Assembly (NCBI GenBank): GCA_032719365.1
Contig: CM064876.1
Span: 62,739,864-62,803,863 of the forward strand
DNA length: 64,000 nucleotides
Origin: Prinsepia uniflora
Taxonomy: Eukaryota > Streptophyta > Magnoliopsida > Rosales > Rosaceae
Reading direction: 5' to 3'
This document shows, piece by piece, positions 34,690 to 48,701 of this stretch (within the stretch, counting starts at the first letter, position 1; each line of letters begins with the position of its first letter). A program made the translations under genes and the position numbers. Under the pieces are notes generated by a model that did not search any database, was not told where the DNA came from, and worked only from the letters and a program-made list of their open reading frames with translations.

Positions 34690-36860
34690 TATAGTCACCG
34701 CTGAGTCCATAGGCTCTAGGGAACTAACCAGAACTGAAGATGCTGAGATTGAATGGTCTGACGACTAAGGCTCGACCACTTGATCAGGAGCAGCCACAGG
34801 CACACACTCGGGAACAATAATTGTATCCACAAGGGCAACACTCGTTTGAGCCCCAACCACAAAAGGATCAATCAAAGCATAAGAAATGGAAGTTGAAGAA
34901 GCCCGAGGATAACTCTTGCACTTCGAAATTTCCTTATCCTGCATATATTCTGCAAAGAATAGATTTTCAGTCGAGTCATCCTCCCCAATCAGATACCTTA
35001 TTCATTTCCCATTGAAGTGATAGAACCAATAGGGACCGCATGGGTAGAAACTTGCAAGGTCTCCACTAATGACGATGAGGAACCTATTGATTTACCCTAG
35101 TGAGGCGATGTGCCTAGAGAGCTCTGAGAACCTGAGGCAAACACTGACTTAATCAAAAAGTACAATGAGTACAATGATAACTACGAATACTAACGAAAGC
35201 ATCGCTTCTAGTTCAATACGACCTACAAGTCTCTCGACAAGCAGGTCTTCACTCGTGGGGTTAATGAGAGTTGTTAGATTTTTCGACCCCCTCCATCATC
35301 ATATCAACATCATTGAAGCTAACTGAAACACACATGGCATGTAAGAAAGTGAAAGTATATATGACCTAAAATGCTGCAAAAGGGAAGGATTTAATAATGA
35401 GGGAAGCAGCGTTATGTTCCTGAACAATGCAGATAAGAGCGGTGACCAGGTTGGTAGTGGTCTTTATCGAATATGTAAACACCTTGAATTGCTATGCTGC
35501 AACTTCTTGTAGTGTTGCCTTCAAATTCCTGTCAAAATATGATGACCATCAAGATGCAAAGACCCGCGTACAGTCATGGATCGCCTCGATGCCAAGGGAT
35601 ACTGGATGCGTGCCTTGAAGAAGGATTGAAAAATGGCCAGCACATCGGTATCAGAAAACTTTTGGATCCTTAATGATGTACCTGTGTTCATTCTTTTGAT
35701 GTGGAGGGCAGGGATAGCATGTCAGAATCCAAATTGGTGCACACAGAAGTTTGGTTGATGGACTTCAAAACTAGCATCTGTCTTAGAATAGCAGTTCCCA
35801 CCTTTCAGAAAATCCCCCGACAGCTCAGAACTGAAAAAGTCTGTACGCACTAAGGTCATACGGTGCGGGCAGCTAATGTCCAAATAGCCGCTTGTATCAA
35901 ACAAAGGATAATAGCGCTTCATGATGGCTTCCCAATGCTCCCTGGGGTAAGACTTCAACCCATAAAAGAACATCTGACAATCCTCAGTGGAAGAAAGCAT
36001 AAAAGGTAGGCACATGAGCTACTGTCCTAGAATGACCTCATCAGCAAATTCAGGAGCTTGAAGGCGGAATTGGGGGAAGTACCAATTCAGCCATGCTTGA
36101 ATCATCCACAACAATCCATTTAGAGGTTTCCTTGACCCTGGATAGCAAACAATGGTATGCAAGAGGTTGTACATCTGGGTAAGGACAATGGGACCCAATG
36201 ACATACTCTTGCGAGAAGGTAAAGCCTCAGCCAAGGGTACCCATTCTTATTTTATACATTTTGAGGCACTCGGGAAGACAAACCAATCCAATAAAAAAAT
36301 GAAAAAACTAGATCTTCTCATTAACGGAGCCTAGATAATTACGTGTTGTCCCCAAATTACTAAAGCCAGACTCATTCCTAAGGTCTCCCTCTGAAACATA
36401 AGGACATAAGGCATCAAGAAAAAAAGGAAATGTGTTGAATTTATGGGGAATGACCCTGACTATCTCATCATTCCATAATTTAGAAGAGTACGAGTCAGTG
36501 AACAGGCCAGTGAAATCAATAATCTGACCATAAGGTTTTAAGCCAAACTGAACGGTGAAATCAAGTAAGGTTGGGGTTATAAGACCAATGCCAAAATCAA
36601 ATTCGTTGGTACTATTCTTACAAAAACATAAAGCAACACCAAGTAGATTTACATCAAGAATAATGGGCAAGTCAGACAAGCTCACTAGGTGAAGCACTCT
36701 ATTGAGCTAAAGCTCGTTGTGATATAGCTCTTTCATCCTCCTGACCCACTTCAAGAAGCAACTAGAAATCTTCAACTTCCTGCTAGAGGGAAACAAATTA
36801 GCACATCCTGAATGAACATCGTTCCAAAGAAATGAGGGTTGTTGGTAAATGGGAAAAGCT
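34690..36860 (-). pseudogene. Broken plant mobile domain (PMD) gene
   Basis: On the minus strand the segment 36697-36308 includes GIGLITPTLLDFTVQFGLKP. The segment 36234-36019 begins EWVPLAEALPSRKSMSLGP and continues through a GLLWMIQAWLNWYFPQF block; 36015-35722 continues in the same frame after a TAG at about 36019-36021. These words are typical of the plant mobile domain found in MAIN/MAIL-like proteins and in transposon-encoded relatives. A frameshift with stops separates the first two blocks. A serine-rich tail-like reading extends to about 34740. The upstream end abuts the solo LTR at 36871, whose insertion may have separated it from its 5' part. Confidence 0.65.
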
Positions 36861-36870
36861 TGAAATTCAT

Positions 36871-39831
36871 TGTAACGACCAGTCCCAGAAACCGAGATTA
36901 GATTAGTGGTTAATGAAGGATTAATGAGATTAATCAGTGATTAGTTGGATAAATTCGGACGGACGGTGTGAAATGACAATTTTGCCCCTAGAATGGGAAA
37001 AAATGTTGACTTTCTGTTCGGGTGGTCAAATGGACTTTGACCGGTGACCGTGACATAGTGTGGGACGTCACGAGTTCATAGACAGGTGGCACGTCCGATT
37101 CCGACATTTGAGGAGAAAGTTATGATGTTCGGAAGTTTGAGGGCATTTTCGTAATTAAGATAAAAAGAGGGATTTTGTTGATTTTTTACACGAAAACTAC
37201 TTTTCACGTAATTCGAGGACCGTTAGGAATGTCTCGATGTCCTGAGTATAACGACAAGCGGCACGCTATCATCGGACGTCAGACGATTTAGTTATGGGTC
37301 AAATTCTATGAGAGGTAAAATGGTAATTAGGTCATAAAAGGCCAAAATGGTCTTTTGGCATCTTGATTTATGGGGGCAATCAGATGAGGACACTTGGGCT
37401 TGGAGGATTGGATATTTATGGCTAGAAACCACAGAGATGAGGACACCTGTCCACTCTCTAGTGGCTTCTAGCCAAGTCTCACACACGGTGGGCAATTTTA
37501 AATAAGGCTGATCGATCAGATGAGAGAAAAACAGAGACTTTGAACAAACGTCCATCTTTTGTGTGTGTGAGTCGTGTGAGACCAAGTTGTATTCGTAAAT
37601 GAGTGATCAGAGTAGTGTTTATGATATGTGTGATTGTGATCTGTGTTTGTGATCTGAGAGGTAAGAAAAACCCAGAAAACAGAGATCGTGAAGGAACTGT
37701 GATTATCAACAGCAAACCTTCAATTATTGGGAATCGGTTATTGGTACTGGGTAATGAGCTAGAAGGAGGCCAGGACGATGAGAGGACAACGGTAGAGGCC
37801 GCGACGGAGGATTGAAGGCAGGTACGCCGTCGCGACGTCTCTGTTTCTCGGTTTTGTTCAAGATGGAAAATATGAGTTTTGGTGAGACAATGAATGTCTA
37901 TGGTGCTACTTTCAGTCTCTAAAGGTTGCTTTTGAGCTTGAAACGTGAACCCGTGGCCGGGAACAGAGAGCTGATTTTTCTGCAATTTGTCCTTCGAATT
38001 GGGAGGTAAGTTCCAAGGGTTAGATTCCTGTGTTTAGGTATTAAATCAGTTGTAGATTAAGAGAAAAACACGTAGGATTTAAAAAAGAGGGAAATCGGGT
38101 TGGAAAACATTGAAAACAGCCCTGAACAGTAGCCGCGCGTGAGTCCCACGCGCAGCCCCTTTGGGTAGCGCGTGTGGGCACGTGGCACGAATTTCGAGGA
38201 AGGTTTCAACATGACTTTTAAAGTATTTGATGTAACGAACATGTTGGCACTGGTTTCGAGTCAATCGGACATCGTCTCGACATGTTTCGGGATGTCTGAA
38301 GGTTTTAGGACTCGTTTAAAAATAGTTAAAAATTCGAAAAAAAAATACGGGGTTTTAGTATGAGCATTGTGAAGTAGTTAGTAACGTTATTATGGGATTT
38401 GGATAGGTTCGGGAAAGCCGATGATAGTGGATTGGCCGGGAACGGCATAAGTGCATGCGTATCGAGGCAGCAGCGAAATGGTCTGTGAGTGGACTTAGCT
38501 TTCTAACTTATGATGCATGCATATATGTTTTTATATGTTTTCTATACGTGATTTATATGATTATGATTATGGACTTGATGATTTACGATTTTGCATGTAT
38601 TTCGAGATATATACGTATTTGCACGTTTTACGAGGTTACATTTTGTATTGTGATTCGATCATGGTTTTGAGGATTTGATTTTGAGATTTGAAATATTATT
38701 TGATTTCATTGATTTGGAATGGATTTCGGGAAAGTGATTTCGGGCTTGAAGCCCAGTTCAGAAAAGTGGTTTTAAAGAACGTGATTTCGGGTTTTTGAAT
38801 CAGATTTCAAAATCATGATTTTTGGATTCGATTTTGGAAACTTGGAAATGGATTTTCGGGTTTGGGTTCAGAATGATTATTCCGGATGCCAGCTTACGGA
38901 ATGATGGTTTCGGATTCGGATTTGGAAACGAGTATGAATATGAGTTCTGGGTTTGGATCCGAGATCCTGATGAGATTGCGGATTCGGATTCGGATATGGA
39001 TAGTGGTCATGGAATGGATTTGCTGGATCTGGTTATTGGGTTTAAAGACCCAGATATGATATGACGGGGGCGGGCCCGGATTGGGTTTAAAGACCCGAAT
39101 TGAGTTTAAAGACTCGGGAGTTTAAAGACTCAGATATTGATATTTTCCCCCATAGACCTATTGAGTTTAAAGACTCGGGAATTTAAAGACTCGGATTATA
39201 TTGAGGTCTGGATTGAGTTTAAAGACTCAGGAGTTTAAAGACTCGGATAGATCCAGCAGGTTTGATGTATGAAATATGGTTCTAAATGTGTTTTGGATTT
39301 CACTGAGATTTGATGATGATAGTTTTTCATAATGTTTTGCCGATGTTTTGGGCTATACCCGGATGATGTGGATTTTGATGGTTTTGGGGCTAAGGCCCGG
39401 GGTTTGAGAAAAAAAATAAGTTCGGTTTTCGTAATTGAATATGAAATGGTTTTTCTGACATGAGTTGATTATGCATGCATTGTTTTTTTTAAACGGAGGG
39501 TATAATTGTAAATTTTCTTTTTTGATAGCTGTTTTTAAACTATACTTTATTTTTGTCCACTCGCAATTTTTTCATGTTTTCAATACCCTCCAGGTTGAAG
39601 CAGTGCAGGCTGTTGGTCGACAGAGACGGAGACATCACACACGAGATCCACAGTAGATTTTCGTGCACTCTGGGAAGGCCGGAAGCTTTTGGACGATCAG
39701 ACTGATTTTCCCTTGTCCAACTTACGTGTCACATGGAGGTTGGACGTCAGTTTAGCCTTTGTGTTATGTGTAATTTAGATGGGAGCAGGATTTAGCCCTT
39801 AATCCAGGGGGATTGGGGGCGGGTCCTGTCA
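36871..39831 (+). mobile_element. Solo LTR of a large Ty3/gypsy-like family
   Basis: It begins TGTAACGACCAGTCCC, ends GGGCGGGTCCTGTCA and is bounded by TTCAT at 36866-36870 and 39832-39836, so both ends are precise. No primer site or interior follows. It has the LTR-shared block near 37060 and a GTTTAAAGACTC tandem cluster at 39045-39245. It is homologous to the antisense LTR split by element 3. Confidence 0.9.
39045..39245. repeat. Short tandem cluster of GTTTAAAGACTC-type words
   Basis: Nine or so copies of TTTAAAGAC with CCC or CTC neighbours lie within the solo LTR. A degenerate version is at 49838-49920 in the antisense homologue. Confidence 0.75.
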
Positions 39832-39836
39832 TTCAT

Positions 39837-42418
39837 ACAGAATGTTGCGAAGCGAGTTAGCGTATTATGGTAATGAGAATTATTAGCATTTCTTTTTTAA
39901 TTAATCTCATTGTTCCAACACGATGAGATTAATCCGAACAAAGCGAGGAGGCTAAAAATGCTTTACCCATTTCTTACCGCGAATCATGCTGAGGGAATCT
40001 AAAACTCCATACATGCCAGTTAGACACCAATTAAATCAAGAACCACATTGTACTTGCAATATTGTGAAATTTGGCAAAGAGGCAAGTCAGCGTTAAGCCC
40101 ATGGGCTGGCCTGCTATCTTCAGCCACAGTTGGCCCACTTTGAGTCTGATATTGCATGCGAATTTTTAGACTGGTACATTTGGTTTTACTTACAGATGCG
40201 TGCATGAACGAGATGCCAGACAAATGTTCAGCAAATTGGCAACACACGTGGTACGGCTTGATTTATAATTAAATTCAGAGATTGATGGGTCGAATTAGTT
40301 AGGTGGCACGTCCTATATTATACAAAATAGTACGTACAACCACTTGCCAATTGATTAAATTTTTAGGCGTTCACGTTTAGAGAGTAGAACATATTTTAAG
40401 TAAACAACCAATTCAAACCTAGCTTGCCCATATCACAAAAAAAATATTTAAATATACTTTACTAATTTTATCGATGACCACATAACTAAAAAAGTTTTGC
40501 ATTTTCTAGTATTAATATATTTCCATAATTTTTCTCTCTACCACGTGAAGAAGAAATTAAAATTTCCAAAATAATTAATGAAATGGTCTTTCTTTTTTGT
40601 TTCCCATGTAGGTACGTAACAATCGAATAAAAAAAAAATGTATGTACGAATTAAGATAGATTCGTCGGGTAAAGTCATATCACCTAAAAACGACGCAAGA
40701 TTTGTTGGGCAAGATAAAATTTTGTCGAGCAAGGTCAATTTTTTTTCGCGTCTACAGCGCGATATTCGTCGAATAGGGCAAGATTCGTTGGGAAAAATTC
40801 CTCAAATTTTTTGTGCTGTGAATTATCTTGAGCCATGTTCGGTGTTGTCCTTTTGGATTATGTATCTTGAGTTTATTTGTGGTAAACTTAATTATTAGCT
40901 GAGCTTTTTACTTTTTTTTCCTGGAGTAATGCTCGTTACTGTTTAGATCTAACTTAATACTTCATGCATTCTGGTCTTATTCCCAATGGCGGAGCTACCT
41001 GAGCTTGGAACCAGAGGGGTCCCTGGCTTCTCTTTAGTTGTTTTCCAGCTACAATATTAGTAGGATGATGTTAACAGATTTAGTCCGCCGTCCGCGTGCT
41101 CTCTCCAGTCATCTCGTGTCATCTCCAGGAATGAGGCACTATGTGCGATAGCAATACTCTCATTTTGAATTTTGATTCCTTTTAAGTGCAAGAACTTGTA
41201 CCTTTTTAAGTACTGATTTAGCATCAAGATTTAGCTATAAAAGGAGTATACCCAACAAAGAAAAATGAAAATGGTGTCCCTAATTAGGGTTTATCATGGG
41301 TGATGATGATGATGATGATGAGGCTTTGATGATGAATGAATGATAATAAAATAATTAATTTGAATGAAAGTGGGAATGGGTTTTGAAGAATTACAAAGCA
41401 ACGGACAAAAGGAACGGACCTTAAACGGACAAAAGAAAATGAGGGAGACGTGGACGAATGATGTTTGCGCAAAATTCAATTGAACGTTGCGGCCCCCACT
41501 TTGAAAGTGCTGTTTGGGTCCCCCCATTCACATGTAGGTCCCCTAATAGAAATACCACCCACACATATGACCCATTCCTAACTGCATTCTTGCTAATATT
41601 GCATTTGATGGTCCTTTGTATTTGTATTTCATTCTGATTTTCATTTTTAATTAGAGATTATTTAGTAAGTTATATATATAAATTAAATATGCGATTCGCT
41701 ATAAAGATTTTCATTTTTATCAAAATTATTAATTTATTTCATACCTATGATAAATTTAGAGAGTTGATCTTCACTAAATGATTTTCAATCTTTTTAAATT
41801 TTTAGGGAGTTGATCTTGATATGATAAATTTAAAGAATAAACTTTTCCTATTATAATATATATACGGATAATTCGATAAGTGAAAAATTGGTACGAGAAA
41901 GTATCACTAAAATGCGATGCAAGTATTTTCTTATTCTATTATAACTATATATATATACAGATATCAAATGATGTGCAATTTAGTTATTATATATTTTGTT
42001 TCTTGTAGAGAATATATTTTTACATGATGTTAAGAAAGCAATAACTCGTTTGCCCAAAAAAAAAAAACAACACCGATTTTAATACAACAGAGTCAAATTT
42101 ACGAAAGCATTTCCATAGTGAACTCTCTTTTACCATTTTTTGCTTTCTAGTTTTCGGCTTTCAAATTAAAAAAGTTGAATATAAAAATGAAGTTTTTAAC
42201 CATTAAAATTACAAGGTAAGATAGAAATTAGATATTAGAAATGGGAGACAAAAATCAAAATCCATCCTAAAAAATAACTATTAGGTATTTCCATAGTGTG
42301 GCTTTGTCATTGTTACTTATTGCTAGTGAAATTAGTAAAGGTAGGTTAGAGGTCATTGTGGGGAGGAGCGTTGTAACCCCATCCCTATCCAATCGACTAC
42401 AAAAACCCAGTACATTTC
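39837..42418. other. AT-rich spacer upstream of the ERF gene
   Basis: No gene can be supported. Near 40660-40800, repeated words such as TTCGTCGGGTAA and TTTGTTGGGCAAGAT suggest a small DNA-transposon remnant. A GAT trinucleotide run lies at 41300-41322. The remainder is AT-rich. Confidence 0.45.
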
Positions 42419-42492
42419 TCTCCCTTCTCATTCTCTCTCTCCCTCTCCCTCTCCCTCTCCCTCTCTTATATATATATATATATATATATATA
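42419..42492. repeat. CTCCCT and TA microsatellites in the ERF leader region
   Basis: A pyrimidine tract of CTCTCC units (42419-42466) runs straight into a TA dinucleotide run (42467-42492), about 100 bases before the start codon. CT-rich tracts are common in plant core promoters and leaders. Confidence 0.85.
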
Positions 42493-42593
42493 CTTGCATA
42501 TTTGTGCACACCAATAACATCATTTTAGATTGTCTCAGCTGCCACATTGTTTTCTGTGCACAATTATCATCAATTGGGCAAGGCCTGAATAAT

Positions 42594-43342
42594 ATGTTAG
42601 CAATGGCAACAGAGCCCAACAATTCATCAGAAGCTGAGAGCACCAGCCACTCATCCTCATCATCTTTGTTGCTCCACACTCACCCCAATTCACCCTCCAA
42701 TTCCAAAACCAAAAATCCCAAAACCCAAAAGGCCACCAGCTCACACTCACAGCCGCAATTCAAGAGAAAGAGAGCTGGTGACAACAACAGCAGCAGCAGC
42801 AGCAACAGCAACAAGCATCCAGTTTACAGAGGAGTTCGCATGCGAAATTGGGGCAAATGGGTGTCCGAAATCCGCGAGCCACGAAAGAAATCCCGCATCT
42901 GGCTCGGCACATTTTCAACTCCTGAGATGCGGCCCGCGCGCACGATGTGGCCGCCCTCAGCATTAAGGGCAATTCGGCCATTCTGAATTTTCCAGAACTG
43001 ACCGAGTTGCTCCCACGGCCCGCATCCCTTAAACCTCATGACATACAGGTTGCCGCTTCCAAAGCGGCCGCCATGGTTCACCTAACCTCCGCCACAACAA
43101 TATCATCAACATCATCCTCATCATCATCGTCATTGCTGTCGTCACACTCGGAATCCGAGGAGCTATGTGAAATTGTTGAGTTACCTAACATAGAGGGAAG
43201 CTTTGACTCGGGCGAGTCAAGGAACGAGTTCATATTAGTGAATGACTCAGTAGATGGGTGGGTGTATCCATCATTGGGGATTGAAGGAGGTGAGTTTATT
43301 AATATGTGGGGTTTCTTCTCATCAGACGACATTGCCAGCTGA
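42594..43342 (+). CDS. DREB subgroup A-4 AP2/ERF transcription factor with a frameshift
   Basis: The protein would be a nuclear DNA-binding regulator. A serine/asparagine-rich N-terminus and a basic KRKR stretch precede an AP2 domain starting YRGVRMRNWGKWVSEIREPR. That domain has the WVSEIREP pattern with the valine typical of DREB proteins, which usually bind DRE/CRT elements. After GAG ATG (42924-42929) one base is missing where relatives encode EMAARAHDVAAL; reading resumes in the next frame (AALSIKGNSAILNFPE) to a stop at 43342. The acidic tail has ELCEIVELP and VNDSVDGW motifs seen in A-4 relatives (ERF034/TINY group). It is intronless, as in that subgroup. The start at 42594 is favoured over the upstream ATG 42504; 42603 is also possible. 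Full length would be about 249 residues. Confidence 0.85.
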
Positions 43343-46300
43343 AGGAACTTATTCATTTATATTCTTCACTGGATTATTGTTAAATGAGCAAAAAATCACC
43401 GATGCTAAATTCGGAGACTCCCAAATCCCCTTCCATTGAAAGTGAAGGAGGAGTGTACGCATAGCTTCTTCTAGGTGTTTCATCTTTTAGAAGACTGGTG
43501 ATTATGGTTCTTTGCAATTCTACAATTCATTGTGCAAGTTGTTTGGCTACCTTTGTTAACTGGTCACAACTATCACTGTAATATATTCACACAATTTAGT
43601 GCTAGCTAGCTATATATACATATTTATATATTTCTCTCTAATTTGTTGATGATGTAGACAACATATTTTCAATTTGCATTTAAGTTTGAATGCGGATTAA
43701 TTAATCTGTTAAGGAATTGGAAAGCATATACATACATATATATATGGCATATTCTTTCACAAGCTACCCTAAATCTAACTCTTATAATAAGTCAAATATG
43801 TAATATGTGTAGATAATGCTATCATCTCTAACCTAATCATCACCAAATTCACTGCAAGAAATGTAATGAGTGATGTTTGGTGGCCTTTGCTCCCGGAACC
43901 TAGTGGTCAATAGGGCTACTTTACTAGTTGTTAGGAATTGGAATTTAGTGATGTAATGTTTTAGTTTAGGTTAGTCTAGGTTGGTTTTAGGACATTAGCT
44001 TGGAAATATTCTTACCATGGTTATCGCTTACACCAATAAGATTATACTAAATGTGTCAACTTTTCTAATCAATAGTCTTTGCTTCTATCAGCAAAAGAAA
44101 TATATGATATGAAATTATGTAGGATAGTTGAATGCAGCATACTTGGATAAGAAAACACTCAATCATTGAAGTAGCAGCATACGTGAAAAACAATATAATA
44201 TACTTAGTTATGATTTAGCATAAGAACTGAAACAAACAGTTGCACACAAACAATCTAAAAACCTACCCTAGTGTAACAGCCAGGCTAACAATTCAGCTTA
44301 TATGGGCCGGTAAATGGCTTTTGGTGTATTTTAAATTGTCGTGATGTTTGCTTGGTATATGATTATGTGAGTCTATATCCTATGAATTTTTTATTATGCC
44401 TAAACCTTCCATATCGATCCAAATTAAACCATTAATAACGGTTTGAATGAAATAGTTTTATATCTAATTTTAAAAAATTCAAACTGTATAAAATCTTTAA
44501 TAGTTTGGATTTGAAATCCTAATATTGATTGTCGATCTCGCTCTTACGAGTATATATATTGAATGCATTATGGTGATTTTAACATATATATATATATATC
44601 AAATAATACTTGTGCATATGATAATTTTATATTTTACACATAAAAGCTAGTATATTGTATCCGATACATATATGTACCATAATTTTCTTACCTAATTCAA
44701 CTTTAATTTAAAATTTGAATTACTATTTACTAGTGGTTTATTTCTTTTTGGCCTGCAATTATGGATTAATAGTTAGATGACGATGATGATGAGTGTTACG
44801 TATATCGTCTTCTTTAGACAAATTGTAAATCGTACCGTTGGAAGTTTTAGAAGTTTCTCGTAATTGCAAACTACGAATAAATGTACCGTTGGAAAATTGC
44901 AATGATTGAACAATCGAACTGGCTTCTTATACATACAGAACAAACATACGACAAAAAATTTCACCATGCTGGGAAAACAATTTGGGTGGGCCCTTTAAAT
45001 ATAGGATATGCGTCGCACAATTCACATATTATTTTTTTTTTACTTCATTTCAAATGGAAAGAATTTTGGAGCAGAACAAATAGAAATGGTAGACGTTAAT
45101 AAGCTGCCAAAAAATTTAGGATTTTATCAAAGCTTCTGTAGTGTCTATTAGTGTAACAGGTCTCCGTTTACCCTTTTTTTTTTTTTTTTTTTTATGAATC
45201 AAATTTCAAATTTACTCTTTTATAGAAAATTTTAAAATCCCACATGGTTAAATACCATATTCCTAGGCACCTAGCCCATATCCTTCTCCTAGGTCTATCC
45301 TCCGCCGTCTGCAACATCTAACTTTCAATTGCAGATCTTGAAACACACCTCTATCTTAGTTCTACTGCAAAGAGGCATAATGACACAGAAATTACAATCT
45401 GAATTCATGCAAAGCACTCTAATTAAAGCCCCCACGTCCCCACCTCCAGTGCCTTGAATAATCACCATGAATGCTGTAGTTCTTACTCATATTTCTCCCT
45501 CATCATTGAAAGGTCAAAAAGCCATAACATTCAACACTAATTGTAAGGTGAAAAATATTGTAAATGTACTTGAGATATTTTGTATGAAATTTTATGGACA
45601 AGAAAGTAGAAGTTTCTTTTAAATCGAACCCACTAGATCTATCCCATATTCGCTGCGGTTTATTTTCTCTTAGTAATAAATAATCGGGGTTCAAAATCTG
45701 AAGTCTAACACATCAAAATTTAGTATGAAATATTTACAATTATGACTCAAATTAAAATGAAAGAGGAGGGAAGAGGGCATTGATGATGAGGGAAGATGGA
45801 GGATTTTGATGGCGGCAACCAACGCAGGACGGCATGAGAAAAAATAGTGAAAGGGTGCTTGAGCGTTAAAGACTGGGATGAGGTAAGGAAAGAGTCGTTA
45901 TGTGAATTTTTAATTTTCTACCGAAAGTAAATTAAGGAGTAAGAATAAGTTTGAAAATTTGATTCATAACAAAATTAAAATAAATTAGTGGACTGCAGCA
46001 AGTAATTTATAATGGGAAAAAATCAACTCTCATCGGATAAATATAAAATAATTGATTTCATGAATATAAAACCAGTCTGCAAACTTATAAAGACAATATT
46101 TTTGAAGTACATACCAAAAATATTGTAAATATACTCATTTATTTTTTAATTGGTTCATAATTCCTTTGATTTGGGTTGAAAATCAAGATCTTGAGTAATA
46201 CTTATGAGTTTAAGCTAATTTTTTTTTCAATGTTTAGTATTGATTAAAAGTCAATTAGGGGATTCTTTTTTTTTCCCCTTTCTTAAAGTATTCAAGCATG

Positions 46301-48700
46301 ATGTAAAAAATTTATAAACTATAAATTAGAAGGATTCCTATAAACTAGTGTAAACATTTTTTTCTTTTGGATCTGAAAGTCAAACAATTTTAAATTCAAT
46401 TTCCAAATAAATTATAGGTACATTTTCACAAAATGACGTAACTTTTGAGAGCATCAATTTGATTTTAATATTGAACTAGGTAGTAAATAGTAATTTAGAA
46501 TTGTGAGCGTAAAAAACACTAAATTACTAGGAGTTTTTACTTCTGATTTACACAATTTACTGTTTAACATAGTAAAGATTATTTGTAACTACTGTTACCA
46601 TATATTGTTGTTATATTAGACATGCTTACAAATCTTCGTTTGTAAGACAACATATCGATGAGTGGCTGAAATTTATACGACACCCGATAGAAAGCCATGG
46701 ATTGTATTTTGCTTTGTGAATATACATATAAACTCACCACATACCCTACAACAAAACATCAAAACGCCACAAATGCGATTGTTTTCGTACGTAATTTTTC
46801 TGGCGTTTTCTTGCGGTTATATATAGAGCTTTAAACACCAAAAACGCATCTGTACTAGATCAACAAAGCAATTCCTTTCCTTATTTTAACATTACTATAT
46901 TTTCTAATCTTAGATATACCTTGAATGTAAAGAATATTGTCCTTTAGTACTCTCACATTTACACTAAATTTGAAAGTTATTATATAAGTTGTATTTTAAT
47001 ACCCTTTGCCACTTAAAAACATTTCACTTTTATCTCACAAATACATTTTTAGTAGAATTTGCATTAACTGGTAAAGTGATGTGCGTCGGTACTCCAAAAA
47101 TGAATCTCAATATGACTTTAGGGAAAATTACTTAATTAGTCATTGATTAACTCTTATACCCAATATTTCCTGCCGAAATACTAAGCTAGAAATAACGGAG
47201 ATCTAATTATGCAATTAGTCCTAACGTTACTCTACGTGGGCTTTTTTTTTATGAGGCTCCAACACACGTTACGTCATCAACTAACATAAATTCAGTCTAA
47301 AAATATGTCATTGAGACAAAAATAAGAAAAACAAATCAAAATAGAAAAATGTACTTTGCACTTGAGCTTATTGTTAAAACCAATTGAACAAAAACTTTGT
47401 ACAACAAAAAATAATCACAGCCATGTCAGTTGAAGTGGGGCACGATGGTTGATGAAAGCAGTCACGATGATACATTACCACACATGTATCTTGTATACAT
47501 GACATTATATAAAAACTTGAGCTGCTAGATCATATGTCAATTTCAAAGTTTACTTTAGGGGGACAAGGACAACAAGGCATTATTAAACAATTGAGGTGGG
47601 AGCGAGAACAAGATATTTCATTGGGGACAAAAGAAAATGACACAATATGTCTCTATAATACTTCTCTTACACCATTAAAAAAATAGGACCAGTGTGACTG
47701 TGTCACATCCTCATTGCTCACACCAAGTCCTTCATTAATATATATATTAAGGACTGTTCCTTTGTCTTCAAAAAAAAAAAAAACAATGACTTGTTGCTTG
47801 GTCAATTCTTATAGCAATATACAATTTTCTCAATCTTATAATTATTCTCATTATTATAATTTAGTAGTCGCATTTGGTGATTAAAAGTTCTTGGTATACT
47901 CAATGAATTTCACCCATGACGACATTTGACTATCTACATTTTTATTGTGACATTTTACCACTTACATTTATTTTGTGACCAAAAATAGGCCTACTATTAA
48001 ATTATGTTATATTGTCAAAAATCAAATAAGGTCGATATATACTTAATATTTATATAATGAAATTTCATTTTTCAAATATTCTTGTATGAACAAAAATTAT
48101 ATTACACTTTTTATTATTAAAACAAAAAAAGCAGTAATATGCAAAGCAATAATCACCTACTATTCAAATTCCCTCGAGAAAGATTGGACACGATTCTTAC
48201 ATGGTTGTAATTTCATGGAAAATTTAGCAAAGTTGATGGAAATTTGTCACAAAGCAAATATTTAGGTCGTAAATATCACCCCCAAAAAAGAAAATGTTCC
48301 GTTGATCAGGTGTCAGAAAAGGTACAATTCAGATAATATATATTGTTACAATGTTTTTCATACATGATAACAACTTTTGATATGGATTTGGAGCAATTAA
48401 GGTTTATAATAAGGTTAGAATAAAGGTTAATTAGTTTCAAAACAAAATTAATTTTTAATGGGTTTTTGTAGCTTAGGGAACAACCACTTCCTTCTTTTTG
48501 AATCTTATTTCCATTTTCTTGTCACTTATGATTTAACCACCCAGGTAGGTCATTGTTGTTCAAACATGGTGTTCTTCCTCATAGTGTCTGTCGTTAATCT
48601 ATATTAGATGTTCAAAATTGGCCATATTCCAACTTGTCTTATCATCAAATGTCATGTATGTATTAACCAAAGACTAATATTGACAAAATTTAAATTATGT
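43343..48700. other. AT-rich intergenic DNA, no gene seen
   Basis: More than 5 kb of AT-rich sequence with poly-T/poly-A runs (for example 45173-45193) and no open frame with a domain. It includes the diverged dispersed repeat at 44395-44525. The first 300 bases probably hold the ERF 3' untranslated region. Confidence 0.55.
44395..44525 (-). repeat. Dispersed repeat, copy 1
   Basis: The reverse complement aligns with 61800-61970, sharing words such as TTAAAATTAGA-AT-AAAC and TTTAGGCAT, with roughly a third of positions differing. The ACGGTTTG/TTTGGATCGAT words resemble transposon sub-terminal sequence. Confidence 0.5.
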
Positions 48701-48701
48701 T

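Noticed and set aside
42535..43356. Minus-strand and alternative-frame ORFs over the ERF gene
   Set aside because: They are shadows of the conserved AP2-coding frames.
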